From CAVVVS01 sp963751355 (GTDB lineage: Bacteria; Bacteroidota; Ignavibacteria; Ignavibacteriales; Ignavibacteriaceae): a DNA stretch of 64,000 bases. The stretch covers positions 174,458 through 238,457 of the forward strand of contig CAVVVS010000111.1 in NCBI GenBank assembly GCA_963751355.1, written 5' to 3'. Under the pieces are notes generated by a model. That model saw nothing but the letters and a program-made list of their open reading frames with translations. It had not been told where the DNA came from and did no database searches. This document shows, piece after piece, positions 54,895-63,868 of this stretch (the stretch's first letter is position 1; the number at the start of each line of letters is the position of its first letter). The position numbers and the translations under genes are program-made.

Positions 54895-55143
54895 TTAATT
54901 TTTAATATTTAACATTTGGTTAATTCTTGGTTTATCAAAACCAACAACAGGGCGATTATTAATTAATATTACCGGGACCCCTGTTTGACCGGTTCTTCTT
55001 TGTAAATCTCTGGCTGCAGAAATATCCCTGCTTACATCAACTTCTGTAAATCTGATTTGTTTTTCACGAAAGTACCTTTTAGCAGAATTACAAAAGCTGC
55101 ACGTTGGGGTTGTAAACATTACTACTTTAGGTTGAGTTTGCAT
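54895..55143 (-). CDS. Glutaredoxin-family protein
   Basis: 82 residues. Thioredoxin-fold with active site TPTCSFCNSAK (CxxC), the cis-proline TGVPVILIN and GFDKPRINQML at the C-terminus. Likely thiol-disulfide exchange in the cytoplasm. First gene of a two-gene run with groES. Resembles Grx-like NrdH/YfcG-independent small redoxins; exact subgroup unknown. Confidence 0.9.
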   Translation of the reverse strand: MQTQPKVVMFTTPTCSFCNSAKRYFREKQIRFTEVDVSRDISAARDLQRRTGQTGVPVILINNRPVVGFDKPRINQMLNIKN

Positions 55144-55644
55144 AGTTGTTCCATAATTTTTTTTAACTGAACGATTTGATGAAGGAAATCGGCTAAGGAT
55201 TCAAAAATATTAATGATATACAAACATTTATTTTCAACCAAAGATGAAGCCAGAAATTGTTATTCTTCATAATTGAGTATAAAAGTTTGGATGAATTTAT
55301 GATTATAAAAAGGATTGAAAGTTGAAGATAAATTGAGTGAATTTTAAACTCTTACACAATAAAGTGTAAAATCGATATTCTTTTGAATGCCGTATAACTA
55401 ATTTAAAAATATAAAATAATGATAATTCAAAGTTCATAAATAATTGCCATTTGTTCAACAAATGAGATGATTTTATGTATTCCCAAAACAGAGAAAGAAA
55501 TTCTTTAACATTCTGAATAATTGTCAATATTGGAAAAAATCGAAACAAATTACTCTATTTTATAATGAAATAGCTTGGTATAATCTTTGGGTTAATTAGA
55601 ATCCATAACTTTTGACATAGTAATTTTAAAGCGAAGAGAGGAAA
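55144..55644. other. Divergent intergenic region between grx-groES and nifJ
   Basis: 501 AT-rich bases. TATAAT at 55579-55584 lies 60 bases before the nifJ ATG, but without a good -35. A minus-strand 81-codon frame (55303-55548) is AT-driven and rejected. No other feature seen. Confidence 0.4.
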
Positions 55645-58600
55645 ATGGAAAGCAAGAAAGTAACAATCGATGGAAATGAAGCTGCGGCGTATGTAGCTTT
55701 TCCGACAAATGAAGTAATAGCGATTTATCCGATTACACCTTCTTCCCCGATGGGTGAATGGTGCGATGCTTGGTCAGCGGAAAATAAAAAGAATTTATGG
55801 GGTGAAATTCCTTCGGTGAGTGAATTACAAAGTGAAGGCGGCGCTTCCGGAAGTGTTCATGGAGCATTACAGTCAGGAGCACTTACTACAACATTTACTG
55901 CTTCACAGGGTTTGTTGCTGATGATTCCGAATATGTATAAGATTGCAGGCGAGTTAACTCCTACCGTATTTCACGTCTCTGCAAGATCGATTGCCGCACA
56001 GGCGTTATCTATTTTCGGTGATCATACTGATGTAATGACTACTCGATCTACAGGATTTGCTATGCTTGCTTCCAACTCTATTCAGGAAGTAATGGATTTT
56101 GCATTGATTGCGCAGGCAGCTACTCTGGAATCCAGAATTCCTTTCTTACATTTCTTTGACGGATTTAGAACCTCACATGAAGTAATGAAAATCGATCAGT
56201 TATCCCGGGATCAGATGAGAGCAATGATTGATGATGAATTGGTATTAGCACATCGGAATAGGGCGCTCAGTCCTGATCATCCTTTTATCCGGGGTACCTC
56301 TCAAAATCCGGATGTTTACTTTCAAGGAAGAGAAACAGTTAATCCGTATTATGTAAATTGTCCGGACATAGTTCAAAAGCAAATGGATAAATTTGCCAAG
56401 GTAGCCGGAAGGCAATATCGTCTCTTTGATTATATCGGAGCACCGGATGCAGAACGGATTATTATTTTAATGGGTTCGGGTGCGGAAGCCGCAGAAGAAA
56501 CCGTTGAATATTTAGTTAATAAGGAAGAAAAAGTCGGGGTGTTAAAAGTCCGCTTATATCGCCCGTTTTCTATCGATCATTTTATTAATGCTCTACCTAA
56601 AACCACCAAAATTCTTGCGGTTTTAGATAGGACAAAAGAAGCAGGTGCATCCGGCGAACCGATGTATCTTGATGTTGTTAATGCTATTTCAGAAAAACAT
56701 ATAAACGGCGAGCTCAGTTTTGAATATCCTAAAATAATCGGTGGACGTTACGGGCTTTCCTCAAAAGAATTTACTCCGGCAATGGTTAAAGGTTTATTTG
56801 ATGAGATGAAAAAAGATAAACCGAAAAATCATTTTACGCTTGGTATTATTGATGATGTTACAAATACGAGTTTAAATTTTGATCCATCTTTCTCGGTTGA
56901 GCACGAAGATACTTTTAGAGGTAAATTTTACGGTCTTGGAGCCGACGGTACCGTTGGTGCTAATAAAAACTCAATTAAGATAATCGGCGAAGGAACTGAG
57001 TATTATGCACAGGGCTATTTTGTATACGATTCCAAAAAATCCGGATCCACTACTACTTCCCACTTAAGGTTCGGACCGCGACCGATAAAATCCACATATT
57101 TAATTGACAAAGCAAATTTTATTGCATGTCATCAGCAGGTCTTTTTGGAAAAAATGGATATGCTGAAAGATGCGGAGGAAGGTGCTACTTTCTTATTAAA
57201 CACCACAGTTCCTGCAGATGAGGTTTGGGATTCGCTTCCTGAAAAAGTTCAAAAAGATCTTATAGAAAAGAAACTTAAATTCTATGTTATAGATGCTTAT
57301 AAAGTGGCTAAAGAAAGCGGCATGGGACAAAGAATCAATACTATAATGCAGACTTGCTTTTTTGCTATCTCTAAAATATTTCCTAAAGAAAAAGCAATAG
57401 AAATGATAAAAAATTCCATCAAAAAAACCTATGGCTTAAAGGGCGATAAAATTGTACAAATGAACTTTGCTGCCGTTGATGGAACACTTGAGAATCTGCA
57501 CGAAATTGAAATACCGAAAAACATCACAAGTAAAATTCAGCTTCAGCCTGCCGTTGCAGGTGATGTACCGCAGTTTGTTAAAGATGTAACAGCCAGAATA
57601 ATTGCGGGAGAGGGAGATCTGATACCAGTTAGCAAGATGCCGGCAGATGGTACTTTCCCTTCCGGTACAACCAGGTACGAAAAAAGAAATATTGCGCTTG
57701 AAGTTCCGGTTTTCGATCCGCAAGTATGTATTCAGTGCAATAAGTGCGTTATTGTTTGTCCTCATGCTACCATACGGGCAAAAGTTTACGACGAAAATTT
57801 ACTTAAGGATGCACCTCCAACATTTAAATCGATGAAATTTAAATCTAAAAATTTAGGAGAAAACTTAGCGTACACAATTCAGGTAGCCGTTGAAGACTGT
57901 ACAGGCTGCGGCGTTTGCGTTGATGTATGTCCTGCTAAGAATAAAAAAGAAACCAGGCTTAAAGCGATAAATATGCAGCCGCAATTACCCATCAGAGACC
58001 AAGAAAGAGCTAACTGGGACTATTTCTTAACTCTTCCGGATTATGATAGAACAAAACTTAATGTTACACAGATAAAAGAATCGCAATTTCTGGAACCGCT
58101 ATTTGAATTTTCCGGTGCATGTTCCGGTTGCGGTGAAACTCCCTATGTTAAACTTGTCAGCCAGCTTTTCGGTGATCGCAGCATTATTGCTAATGCTACC
58201 GGCTGTTCTTCCATTTACGGCGGCAATCTTCCAACAACTCCATGGACGATAAATAAAGACGGACGAGGTCCTGCCTGGTCTAATTCATTATTCGAAGATA
58301 ACGCCGAATTTGGATTTGGTTTCCGGTTAGCCATCGACAAGCATACCGCACAGGCTAAAAGTCTTGTCTCTAAGTTGGCTAATGAGATTGGAAGCGATTT
58401 GGCAGATGCACTATTAACTGCCGATCAGAAAGATGAAACCGGAATCTATGAACAAAGAGAACGTGTTGAAGCGTTGAAATTGAAGATGAATGATCTTTTA
58501 GAGAATGGTGCAGGTGAAAAGGCCGCAGACGTTAAACATCTGCAAAGCCTAGCAGATTATCTGGTAAAAAAATCTGTCTGGATTATGGGCGGCGACGGAT

Positions 58601-59250
58601 GGGCATACGATATAGGATACGGCGGGTTGGATCATGTAATTGCATCGGGGAAAAATGTAAACATACTAGTGCTCGATACTGAAGTATATTCGAATACGGG
58701 CGGACAAATGTCGAAATCAACTCCAAGAGGTGCCGTTGCTAAGTTTGCCGCTGCCGGAAAACCACTATCTAAAAAAGATCTCGGGTTAATGGCTATGTCA
58801 TACGGCAATGTTTACGTTGCCAAAGTAGCCATGGGAGCAAATGATGCTCATACGGTTAAAGCATTTCTTGAAGCAGAAGCATACGACGGTCCATCAATAA
58901 TTATTGCATATAGTCAGTGTATTGCTCATGGTATAAATATGGAAACCGGAATGCATAATCAAAAAGCCGCGGTAGATTCCGGGCACTGGCAGCTTTACAG
59001 ATACAATCCTGAATTAGCAAAACAAGGTCAAAATCCGTTTAAGCTTGAATCAAAAGCTCCGAAAATTCCTTTGAAAGATTATGCTTATATGGAAACACGT
59101 TATAAGATGTTGACGAAATCCCATCCTGAAGCCGCCGCCAAATTAATGGAACAGGCACAGCAGGATGTGCTGAATAAATGGAAAATGTACGAACAGCTTG
59201 CAGCACAAAAACTTGCTGAAAATACTGGTGATCAAAAAAACAATAACTGA
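55645..59250 (+). CDS. nifJ: Pyruvate:ferredoxin (flavodoxin) oxidoreductase
   Basis: 1201 residues, the fused homodimeric form. Domain order matches: TPP-binding domain I start TIDGNEAAAYVAFPTNEVIAIYPITPSSPMGEW, transketolase-like domains, two [4Fe-4S] motifs in the ferredoxin-like insert (CIQCNKCVIVCP, ~residue 694; CTGCGVCVDVCP, ~752) and a third cluster CSGCGE (~826), then the TPP pyrophosphate motif GDGWAYDIGYGG with NVNILVLDTEVYSNTGGQ (~981-1020). It converts pyruvate, CoA and ferredoxin to acetyl-CoA and CO2 in both directions, so the organism can live anaerobically. GAGG is 4 bases before the ATG. Confidence 0.97.
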   Translation: MESKKVTIDGNEAAAYVAFPTNEVIAIYPITPSSPMGEWCDAWSAENKKNLWGEIPSVSELQSEGGASGSVHGALQSGALTTTFTASQGLLLMIPNMYKIAGELTPTVFHVSARSIAAQALSIFGDHTDVMTTRSTGFAMLASNSIQEVMDFALIAQAATLESRIPFLHFFDGFRTSHEVMKIDQLSRDQMRAMIDDELVLAHRNRALSPDHPFIRGTSQNPDVYFQGRETVNPYYVNCPDIVQKQMDKFAKVAGRQYRLFDYIGAPDAERIIILMGSGAEAAEETVEYLVNKEEKVGVLKVRLYRPFSIDHFINALPKTTKILAVLDRTKEAGASGEPMYLDVVNAISEKHINGELSFEYPKIIGGRYGLSSKEFTPAMVKGLFDEMKKDKPKNHFTLGIIDDVTNTSLNFDPSFSVEHEDTFRGKFYGLGADGTVGANKNSIKIIGEGTEYYAQGYFVYDSKKSGSTTTSHLRFGPRPIKSTYLIDKANFIACHQQVFLEKMDMLKDAEEGATFLLNTTVPADEVWDSLPEKVQKDLIEKKLKFYVIDAYKVAKESGMGQRINTIMQTCFFAISKIFPKEKAIEMIKNSIKKTYGLKGDKIVQMNFAAVDGTLENLHEIEIPKNITSKIQLQPAVAGDVPQFVKDVTARIIAGEGDLIPVSKMPADGTFPSGTTRYEKRNIALEVPVFDPQVCIQCNKCVIVCPHATIRAKVYDENLLKDAPPTFKSMKFKSKNLGENLAYTIQVAVEDCTGCGVCVDVCPAKNKKETRLKAINMQPQLPIRDQERANWDYFLTLPDYDRTKLNVTQIKESQFLEPLFEFSGACSGCGETPYVKLVSQLFGDRSIIANATGCSSIYGGNLPTTPWTINKDGRGPAWSNSLFEDNAEFGFGFRLAIDKHTAQAKSLVSKLANEIGSDLADALLTADQKDETGIYEQRERVEALKLKMNDLLENGAGEKAADVKHLQSLADYLVKKSVWIMGGDGWAYDIGYGGLDHVIASGKNVNILVLDTEVYSNTGGQMSKSTPRGAVAKFAAAGKPLSKKDLGLMAMSYGNVYVAKVAMGANDAHTVKAFLEAEAYDGPSIIIAYSQCIAHGINMETGMHNQKAAVDSGHWQLYRYNPELAKQGQNPFKLESKAPKIPLKDYAYMETRYKMLTKSHPEAAAKLMEQAQQDVLNKWKMYEQLAAQKLAENTGDQKNNN

Positions 59251-59590
59251 TTTATCAGGGATTCGGTTTTTAATAATTCTGGTGGGCGGTAAATACAGTA
59301 GGGCAGTGTTGACTGCGGAACGGGAATGACCTTTTTGATAAAAGATTTATTGCCTGCAGAAAATAGGCAGCTCAGTTGGCAAGACTTTAAGAACGTTAAA
59401 GGCAGTACAGATATCCGGCGTAAAAAAAGTAACAATGTCCGGAAGCCGGCTTGACAACGAATTGATTGGAGATAAGTTCATTAATTCACCTCCGAATGAA
59501 CAATTTATGGCTGATGGAATAATGAAGTCGGTAGAAGGTTAAGATTGGCGGTTTACATTAAAAAGTATAAAAATATAGTAAGGAAATATT
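59251..59590. other. Intergenic region with a protein-like open stretch
   Basis: 340 bases. The frame 59345-59542 reads CLQKIGSSVGKTLRTLKAV, then TMSGSRLDNELIGDK and PPNEQFMADGIMKSVEG to a stop. It looks like a gene fragment in composition, but has no start codon with a Shine-Dalgarno and no family I know. I list it as unassigned. Confidence 0.35.
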
Positions 59591-60586
59591 ATGGATATAT
59601 CAACTAATTATTTGGGATTAAGTTTATCGAGTCCTATTGTTCCCTCTGCAGGACCTTTGTCCAAAGAAATAGGAAATATAAAATCAATGGAAGACAACGG
59701 GGCAGGGGCTGTGGTTTTATATTCTCTTTTTGAAGAGCAGATAGAACACGAGCAAATGGAAATAGAAAAATCTTCTCATCATGATGAAAGTTATGCCGAA
59801 GCACTCTCTTATTTCCCCCCCGCAGTTGATTTCAAAGCAGGGCCCGAAGAATATCTTGAGCATATTCAGAATGCAAAAAAGGCTGTTGATATACCCATAA
59901 TTGCCAGTTTAAATGGCAAGTCATTAGGTGGATGGATAGAGTATGCTAAAAAAATTGAAGAAGCCGGCGCCGATGCATTGGAACTAAATATATACAGACT
60001 GGCAACGGATGTAAAACAATCGAGTCAGGATGTTGAAAAAAATCACCTTGAAATTGTGAAGGCAGTTAAAGATTCTATCAACATACCCGTGGCAGTTAAG
60101 TTGGGGCCGTTTTTCAGTTCAACCGCATGGATTGCAGATCAACTGGATAAAGCCGGCGCCAACGGCATTGTACTTTTTAACCGTTTTTATCAACCGGATA
60201 TTGATTTGGAGAAATTGGAAGTTGTTCCCAGTGTGTTGCTGAGTACACCGATGGAAATGCGACTGCCTTTAAGATGGATTGCTATTTTATACGGAAAAAT
60301 TAAAGCCGATTTGGCCGCAACAACAGGAGTTTATAGTGACAAGGATGTGATAAAAATGATAATGGCAGGTGCTTCGGTTACCCAAATGCTATCGAGCTTA
60401 TTGAAATTCGGAATTGGGCATATAGCAGATGTAACCACCCAGGTGCTTTACTGGATGGAAATTAATGAATATGAATCGCTCGAACAGATGAAAGGTAGCA
60501 TGAGTTACCAAAATGTAGCCGATCCATCTCAATTTGAACGCGCCAATTATATGAATATTTTGAATTCATACAAAATCCTTTCTTAA
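59591..60586 (+). CDS. Dihydroorotate dehydrogenase-like flavoprotein
   Basis: 331 residues. FMN-binding TIM barrel of the PyrD-like group: TNYLGLSLSSPIVPSAGPLSK, ADALELNIYRLA, PVAVKLGPFFSSTAWIADQL and ATTGVYSDKDVIKMIMAGASVTQMLSSLL. It is separate from true PyrD by lacking the usual serine/cysteine base motif; the homologous group is annotated as DHOD-like oxidoreductase with unknown substrate and is common in bacteria near nifJ or PFOR genes. AAGGA lies 8 bases before ATG. A complex hairpin follows the stop. Confidence 0.85.
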   Translation: MDISTNYLGLSLSSPIVPSAGPLSKEIGNIKSMEDNGAGAVVLYSLFEEQIEHEQMEIEKSSHHDESYAEALSYFPPAVDFKAGPEEYLEHIQNAKKAVDIPIIASLNGKSLGGWIEYAKKIEEAGADALELNIYRLATDVKQSSQDVEKNHLEIVKAVKDSINIPVAVKLGPFFSSTAWIADQLDKAGANGIVLFNRFYQPDIDLEKLEVVPSVLLSTPMEMRLPLRWIAILYGKIKADLAATTGVYSDKDVIKMIMAGASVTQMLSSLLKFGIGHIADVTTQVLYWMEINEYESLEQMKGSMSYQNVADPSQFERANYMNILNSYKILS

Positions 60587-60602
60587 TACCTCTTAATAAA
60601 TT

Positions 60603-60683
60603 GATAGGAGGTCCGGTCGTCAGAGGAGATAACTCTATGTGATGAATATTCTTTCGAATAGAGTTAAAGACCGGATCTCTATC
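60603..60683. ncRNA. Long nested hairpin, possible structured RNA or terminator
   Basis: Outer arms GATAGGAGGTCCGGTC (60603-60618) and GACCGGATCTCTATC (60669-60683) pair with one bulge and a G-U; inner arms TAACTCTAT (60630-60638) and ATAGAGTTA (60658-60666) pair perfectly. This is an 81-nt two-part stem. It is 16 bases after the DHOD-like stop and 137 before the B12-protein start. It could be a terminator without a T-run, a leader, or a dispersed repeat. Confidence 0.5.
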
Positions 60684-60819
60684 TTATAAAAAGTTTCTTT
60701 CATTACTTCTAATAATTATTTATTTTAAATCAATTAGGATAATATTTTTCGAATTTCAAAATGTTTGAAACTATTTCCGAATTTTAAATGTTTAAATTAT
60801 TATATAATGAAAGAGCAAA

Positions 60820-61467
60820 ATGATAAAAGATGTTTATTTCCTGGATTATTATAATAATTTAATTGTCGGCAATAGAGAAAAGTGTAAATCTATTGTAGAA
60901 GAATTACTCAGTCATAAGACCGATGTAAAAGAAATCTATACGGGGTTATTTCAAAAATCCCTTTATACTATCGGGAAACAGTGGGAACAAAATAACTTAT
61001 CTGTTGCCGATGAACATGCAGCTTCTCATATTACGGAACAACTGATAGATGTTTGCCTGACCAAAGTTAATCATGTGAAGAAAAACGGAAAAAATGCAGT
61101 TGTTGCTTGTATCGATAAAGAATATCATGAGCTTGGGGCTAAGATGGTCTGTCATATTCTGGAACTTAATGGTTGGAATACCTACTTCCTAGGTGCATCA
61201 ACTCCTACCAGGGACCTTATCAAATTTTTAAAAGATAAAAAACCCGACATTGTAGGCCTATCTTTTAACTTCTATCTTAACTTACTTAAACTTGGAGAAG
61301 TGCTGGATAAAATTAATAAATTTTTCCCCGGTCAAAAGATATTGCTGGGAGGACAGGGAATTGGTGAGATTAATAAAGATTTTTTTGCGAAATACACCGA
61401 TATTTACTTCATAAATTCATTAAATGATTTGGATACCTTCTTAAAAAACGGAATTAGCAAAAAGTAA
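60820..61467 (+). CDS. Stand-alone cobalamin-binding protein with CarH-type sensor motifs
   Basis: 215 residues in two parts. Residues ~1-90 are a helical cap with W55-x9-E65-H66 (GKQWEQNNLSVADEH), the Wx9EH motif of the CarH photoreceptor. Residues ~92-210 are a B12-binding Rossmann domain with E101-x-H103-x-x-G106 (KEYHELGAKM), the ExHxxG form, and an LLGGQG strand. No DNA-binding domain, no histidine kinase, no methyltransferase partner nearby. Light- or B12-sensing by partner binding, as in AerR-like proteins, is the likeliest role. It starts 137 bases after a large hairpin. Confidence 0.8.
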   Translation: MIKDVYFLDYYNNLIVGNREKCKSIVEELLSHKTDVKEIYTGLFQKSLYTIGKQWEQNNLSVADEHAASHITEQLIDVCLTKVNHVKKNGKNAVVACIDKEYHELGAKMVCHILELNGWNTYFLGASTPTRDLIKFLKDKKPDIVGLSFNFYLNLLKLGEVLDKINKFFPGQKILLGGQGIGEINKDFFAKYTDIYFINSLNDLDTFLKNGISKK

Positions 61468-61626
61468 TTTTATTAGAAGAAGCGGGTTCCGGAAAATTAT
61501 CTTGTAGAATCTCTAATTTATTTACACCTTATCAAATACGGCCTCATTGAATAATTATGTTACAACATTTATTTTTTATCCGTCATATCTTTAAGTCACT
61601 TTTTTATAAGGTTGGTATTTATATAG

Positions 61627-61986
61627 GTGGATAAGAATATAAAAATAAAACGAGTTTATGATGAATATTCCGAAGATGATGGTATTCGGATTTTAGTCGA
61701 CAGAATTTATCCGAGAGGATTGAGAAAAGATGAGATTAAAATTGATTTGTGGTTAAAAGATATTGCGCCTTCAAACGAGCTGAGGAAATGGTTCGGGCAT
61801 GAACCGGATAAATGGAATGCGTTTTTAAGACGGTATAAAAAAGAATTAGATGAAAAGCATGAGCTCTGTGTAGAAATTTTGAAATTTCGAAACAAACAAA
61901 TAACTCTAATTTATTCGGCAAAAGATACAAGGCATAACAATGCTGTTGTATTAAAAGACTATCTGGAAAATAATTTTTTTAAATGA
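61627..61986 (+). CDS. DUF488 family protein (YeaO-like)
   Basis: 119 residues from GTG 61627. Conserved motifs ILVDRIYPRGLRKDE, WLKDIAPSNELRKWFGHEPDKWNAFLRRYKKEL and LIYSAKDTRHNNAVVLKDYL match DUF488 throughout; family function is not settled. The GTG lies inside the Shine-Dalgarno AGGTGG; eight bases after AGGTGG is ATA 61639, where relatives have their initial Met (IKIKRVY). The true start may therefore be ATA 61639, giving 115 residues. Confidence 0.85.
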   Translation: MDKNIKIKRVYDEYSEDDGIRILVDRIYPRGLRKDEIKIDLWLKDIAPSNELRKWFGHEPDKWNAFLRRYKKELDEKHELCVEILKFRNKQITLIYSAKDTRHNNAVVLKDYLENNFFK

Positions 61987-62015
61987 TTTGATAATTGTGA
62001 ATAAAAGAGAGTGAT

Positions 62016-62564
62016 ATGAAAGAAATTAAGACAACCGTAAAATCAGAATATCTAAATGTAATAAAAAAAAATTTTGCAAATTATAAGTCACTAGGTGACA
62101 ATTCATTTGAGCAATTGGACGAGAATGAAGTTTTATATAAGCCCGACTCCGGGTCAAATTCTATTGCAATATTAATCCAGCATCTGGCTGGAAATATGAT
62201 TTCACGATTTACAAATTTCCTAGAATCCGACGGTGAAAAACCCGGGAGGAATCGGGATGCGGAGTTTGAAGAACATACTCCTGGAAAAAAGGATTTGCTT
62301 CAGCGTTGGGAACAAGGCTGGAAAGTATTAGACGAAACTTTGGAAAGTTTAAGTGAGGATGATTTAGTAAAAATTGTGCTCATAAGAAATGAACCGCATT
62401 CTGTGATAGAAGCTCTAAACAGACAATTAGCTCACTATGCTTACCACGTCGGTCAAATTGTTCTTTTAGCAAAAATGATAAAAAAAGAAAAATGGCAAAC
62501 TTTGAGTATTCCGAAAGGAAAATCAAAAGAATTCAATGAGCGAAGGTCCTCCAAAAAGGTTTAA
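62016..62564 (+). CDS. DinB-fold protein, DUF1572 family
   Basis: 182 residues. Four-helix bundle with metal-type histidines: ILIQHLAGNMISRFTNFLESDGE and LAHYAYHVGQIVLLAKMIK, the DUF1572/DinB pattern. Such proteins are thiol-dependent transferases or unknown; the C-terminal motif HYAYHVGQ is typical. It follows the DUF488 gene after 29 bases on the same strand. ATG has GAGAG upstream. Confidence 0.85.
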   Translation: MKEIKTTVKSEYLNVIKKNFANYKSLGDNSFEQLDENEVLYKPDSGSNSIAILIQHLAGNMISRFTNFLESDGEKPGRNRDAEFEEHTPGKKDLLQRWEQGWKVLDETLESLSEDDLVKIVLIRNEPHSVIEALNRQLAHYAYHVGQIVLLAKMIKKEKWQTLSIPKGKSKEFNERRSSKKV

Positions 62565-63155
62565 TTTTCCAGGAAGGGAAATTTAAACATAGGTAGACTG
62601 ATACAAACTTATATTTCCAAACTGCCCTTCAAAAGAAAATTTAATATTATTCGTTTCAAATTTTAGTATCTGCGATGCGGACGATTTGTTCGGCTAAACA
62701 TTCCGCTTAATCCGGACTCACATTCCATTTATTATCTGAATTCATAGAAACGTAAATTTGAAAAAGATTCGAATAACTACATTGCTTATCGGGAAGATAT
62801 TGTCCGGTCTTCTCTAATATATTCCCGAAGATACTAATGCTCTTCTATAAATCCTTTAAATCAAATTGCTATTTCTAAGCACAGGCAAACCTTTTTCCTG
62901 TAAAAGCAGATAAAATATTGAAAAATTAATCCTAGTTTGACATCTAAAAGCCAAAAGAACATTCCTGCCGATAAAAATATTTATTTCAGTTACTTACCGG
63001 GAAAAGAAAAATTATAAACCCAAAACTATTGAAATGTTAATATTAAATAACAAGTGCCTGTATATATTATTTAAAGGTATTAAAAAATAATTTATCAATC
63101 ATATTGACAAAATATTTAAGTATGCTTAAATTATATCCAAAATTTATTTAATATA
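62565..63155. other. Intergenic region upstream of mntR
   Basis: 591 bases, AT-rich, no gene seen. The last 60 bases contain the promoter and operator-like palindrome of mntR (63104-63131). The rest has no recognisable features. Confidence 0.45.
63104..63132 (+). promoter_or_regulatory. Promoter with overlapping operator-like palindrome of mntR
   Basis: TTGACA at 63104-63109 is followed after 17 bases by TAAATT at 63127. Between them and over the -10 lies ATTTAAG-TATG-CTTAAAT (63114-63131), a 7-bp inverted repeat with the two-fold symmetry of DtxR/MntR operators. It is 25 bases before the mntR ATG, so self-repression with metal is inferred. Confidence 0.55.
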
Positions 63156-63821
63156 ATGCAAAACATATCTAAAGAAGATTATCTGGGTATAATCTACAAG
63201 CATAAAAATATTAATGGCGAAATAAAGGCAAACTTAATTGCAGGAAAACTGCAAGTAAGTAATGCTGCTGTTACGGATATGTTAAAGAAATTATCAAAAG
63301 ACGGTTTGATAAAGTATGAAAGATATAAAGGAATTAAACTGACTAAGGATGGGGAAAATTATGCACGAAATATGGTAAGACGCCACAGAATTTGGGAAGT
63401 ATTTTTGAATCAAATTGTCGGATTACCGTGGGATAAAGTCCATGACGAGGCTCATCGGCTTGAACATTCATCTTCGGATGAATTAATTGACAAGATGGAG
63501 GAAATGCTGGATTTCCCGGAGTACGATCCTCACGGAGACCCGATCCCTTCCCGGGAAGGTAAAGTCCCTGTTTTACGAAAACATCTTCCCCTATCGGCAT
63601 TAAAAAAAGACGATACCGGGAAAGTGATTAGGGTTAGCGATTTTGATGAGAATTTTTTGCTATATCTTTCTGAGCTTGGCATAAAATTAAATGAACTAAT
63701 TAAAGTTACTGAAAAAAGAAGTTTTGACAATTCCATGATGATAATGATTAATGATAAACAGTGGAACATAAGCAAAAAATTAGGGGATAATGTTTTTGTG
63801 GAAGTTATTTCCGGTTACTAG
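63156..63821 (+). CDS. mntR: DtxR/MntR-family metal-dependent transcriptional repressor
   Basis: 221 residues. N-terminal winged helix (KLQVSNAAVTDMLKKLSKDGLIKYERYKGIKLT), then the dimerisation and metal domain with HRIWEVFLNQIVGLPWDKVHDEAHRLEH and MLDFPEYDPHGDPIPS, and a C-terminal SH3-like FeoA domain (SELGIKLNELIKVTEKRS). Both iron (IdeR) and manganese (MntR) sensors share this plan; the neighbouring Nramp gene favours manganese. It is autoregulated through the palindrome before it. The next gene starts 47 bases downstream. Confidence 0.88.
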   Translation: MQNISKEDYLGIIYKHKNINGEIKANLIAGKLQVSNAAVTDMLKKLSKDGLIKYERYKGIKLTKDGENYARNMVRRHRIWEVFLNQIVGLPWDKVHDEAHRLEHSSSDELIDKMEEMLDFPEYDPHGDPIPSREGKVPVLRKHLPLSALKKDDTGKVIRVSDFDENFLLYLSELGIKLNELIKVTEKRSFDNSMMIMINDKQWNISKKLGDNVFVEVISGY

Positions 63822-63868
63822 GGAATGAAATAAAGTTTAGAAATTAAAACATAAGTTCCGAGAATAAA

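Noticed and set aside
55303..55548. Minus-strand 81-codon frame between grx and nifJ
   Set aside because: Rich in F/L/K/I as expected from AT-rich DNA, no start context and no family.
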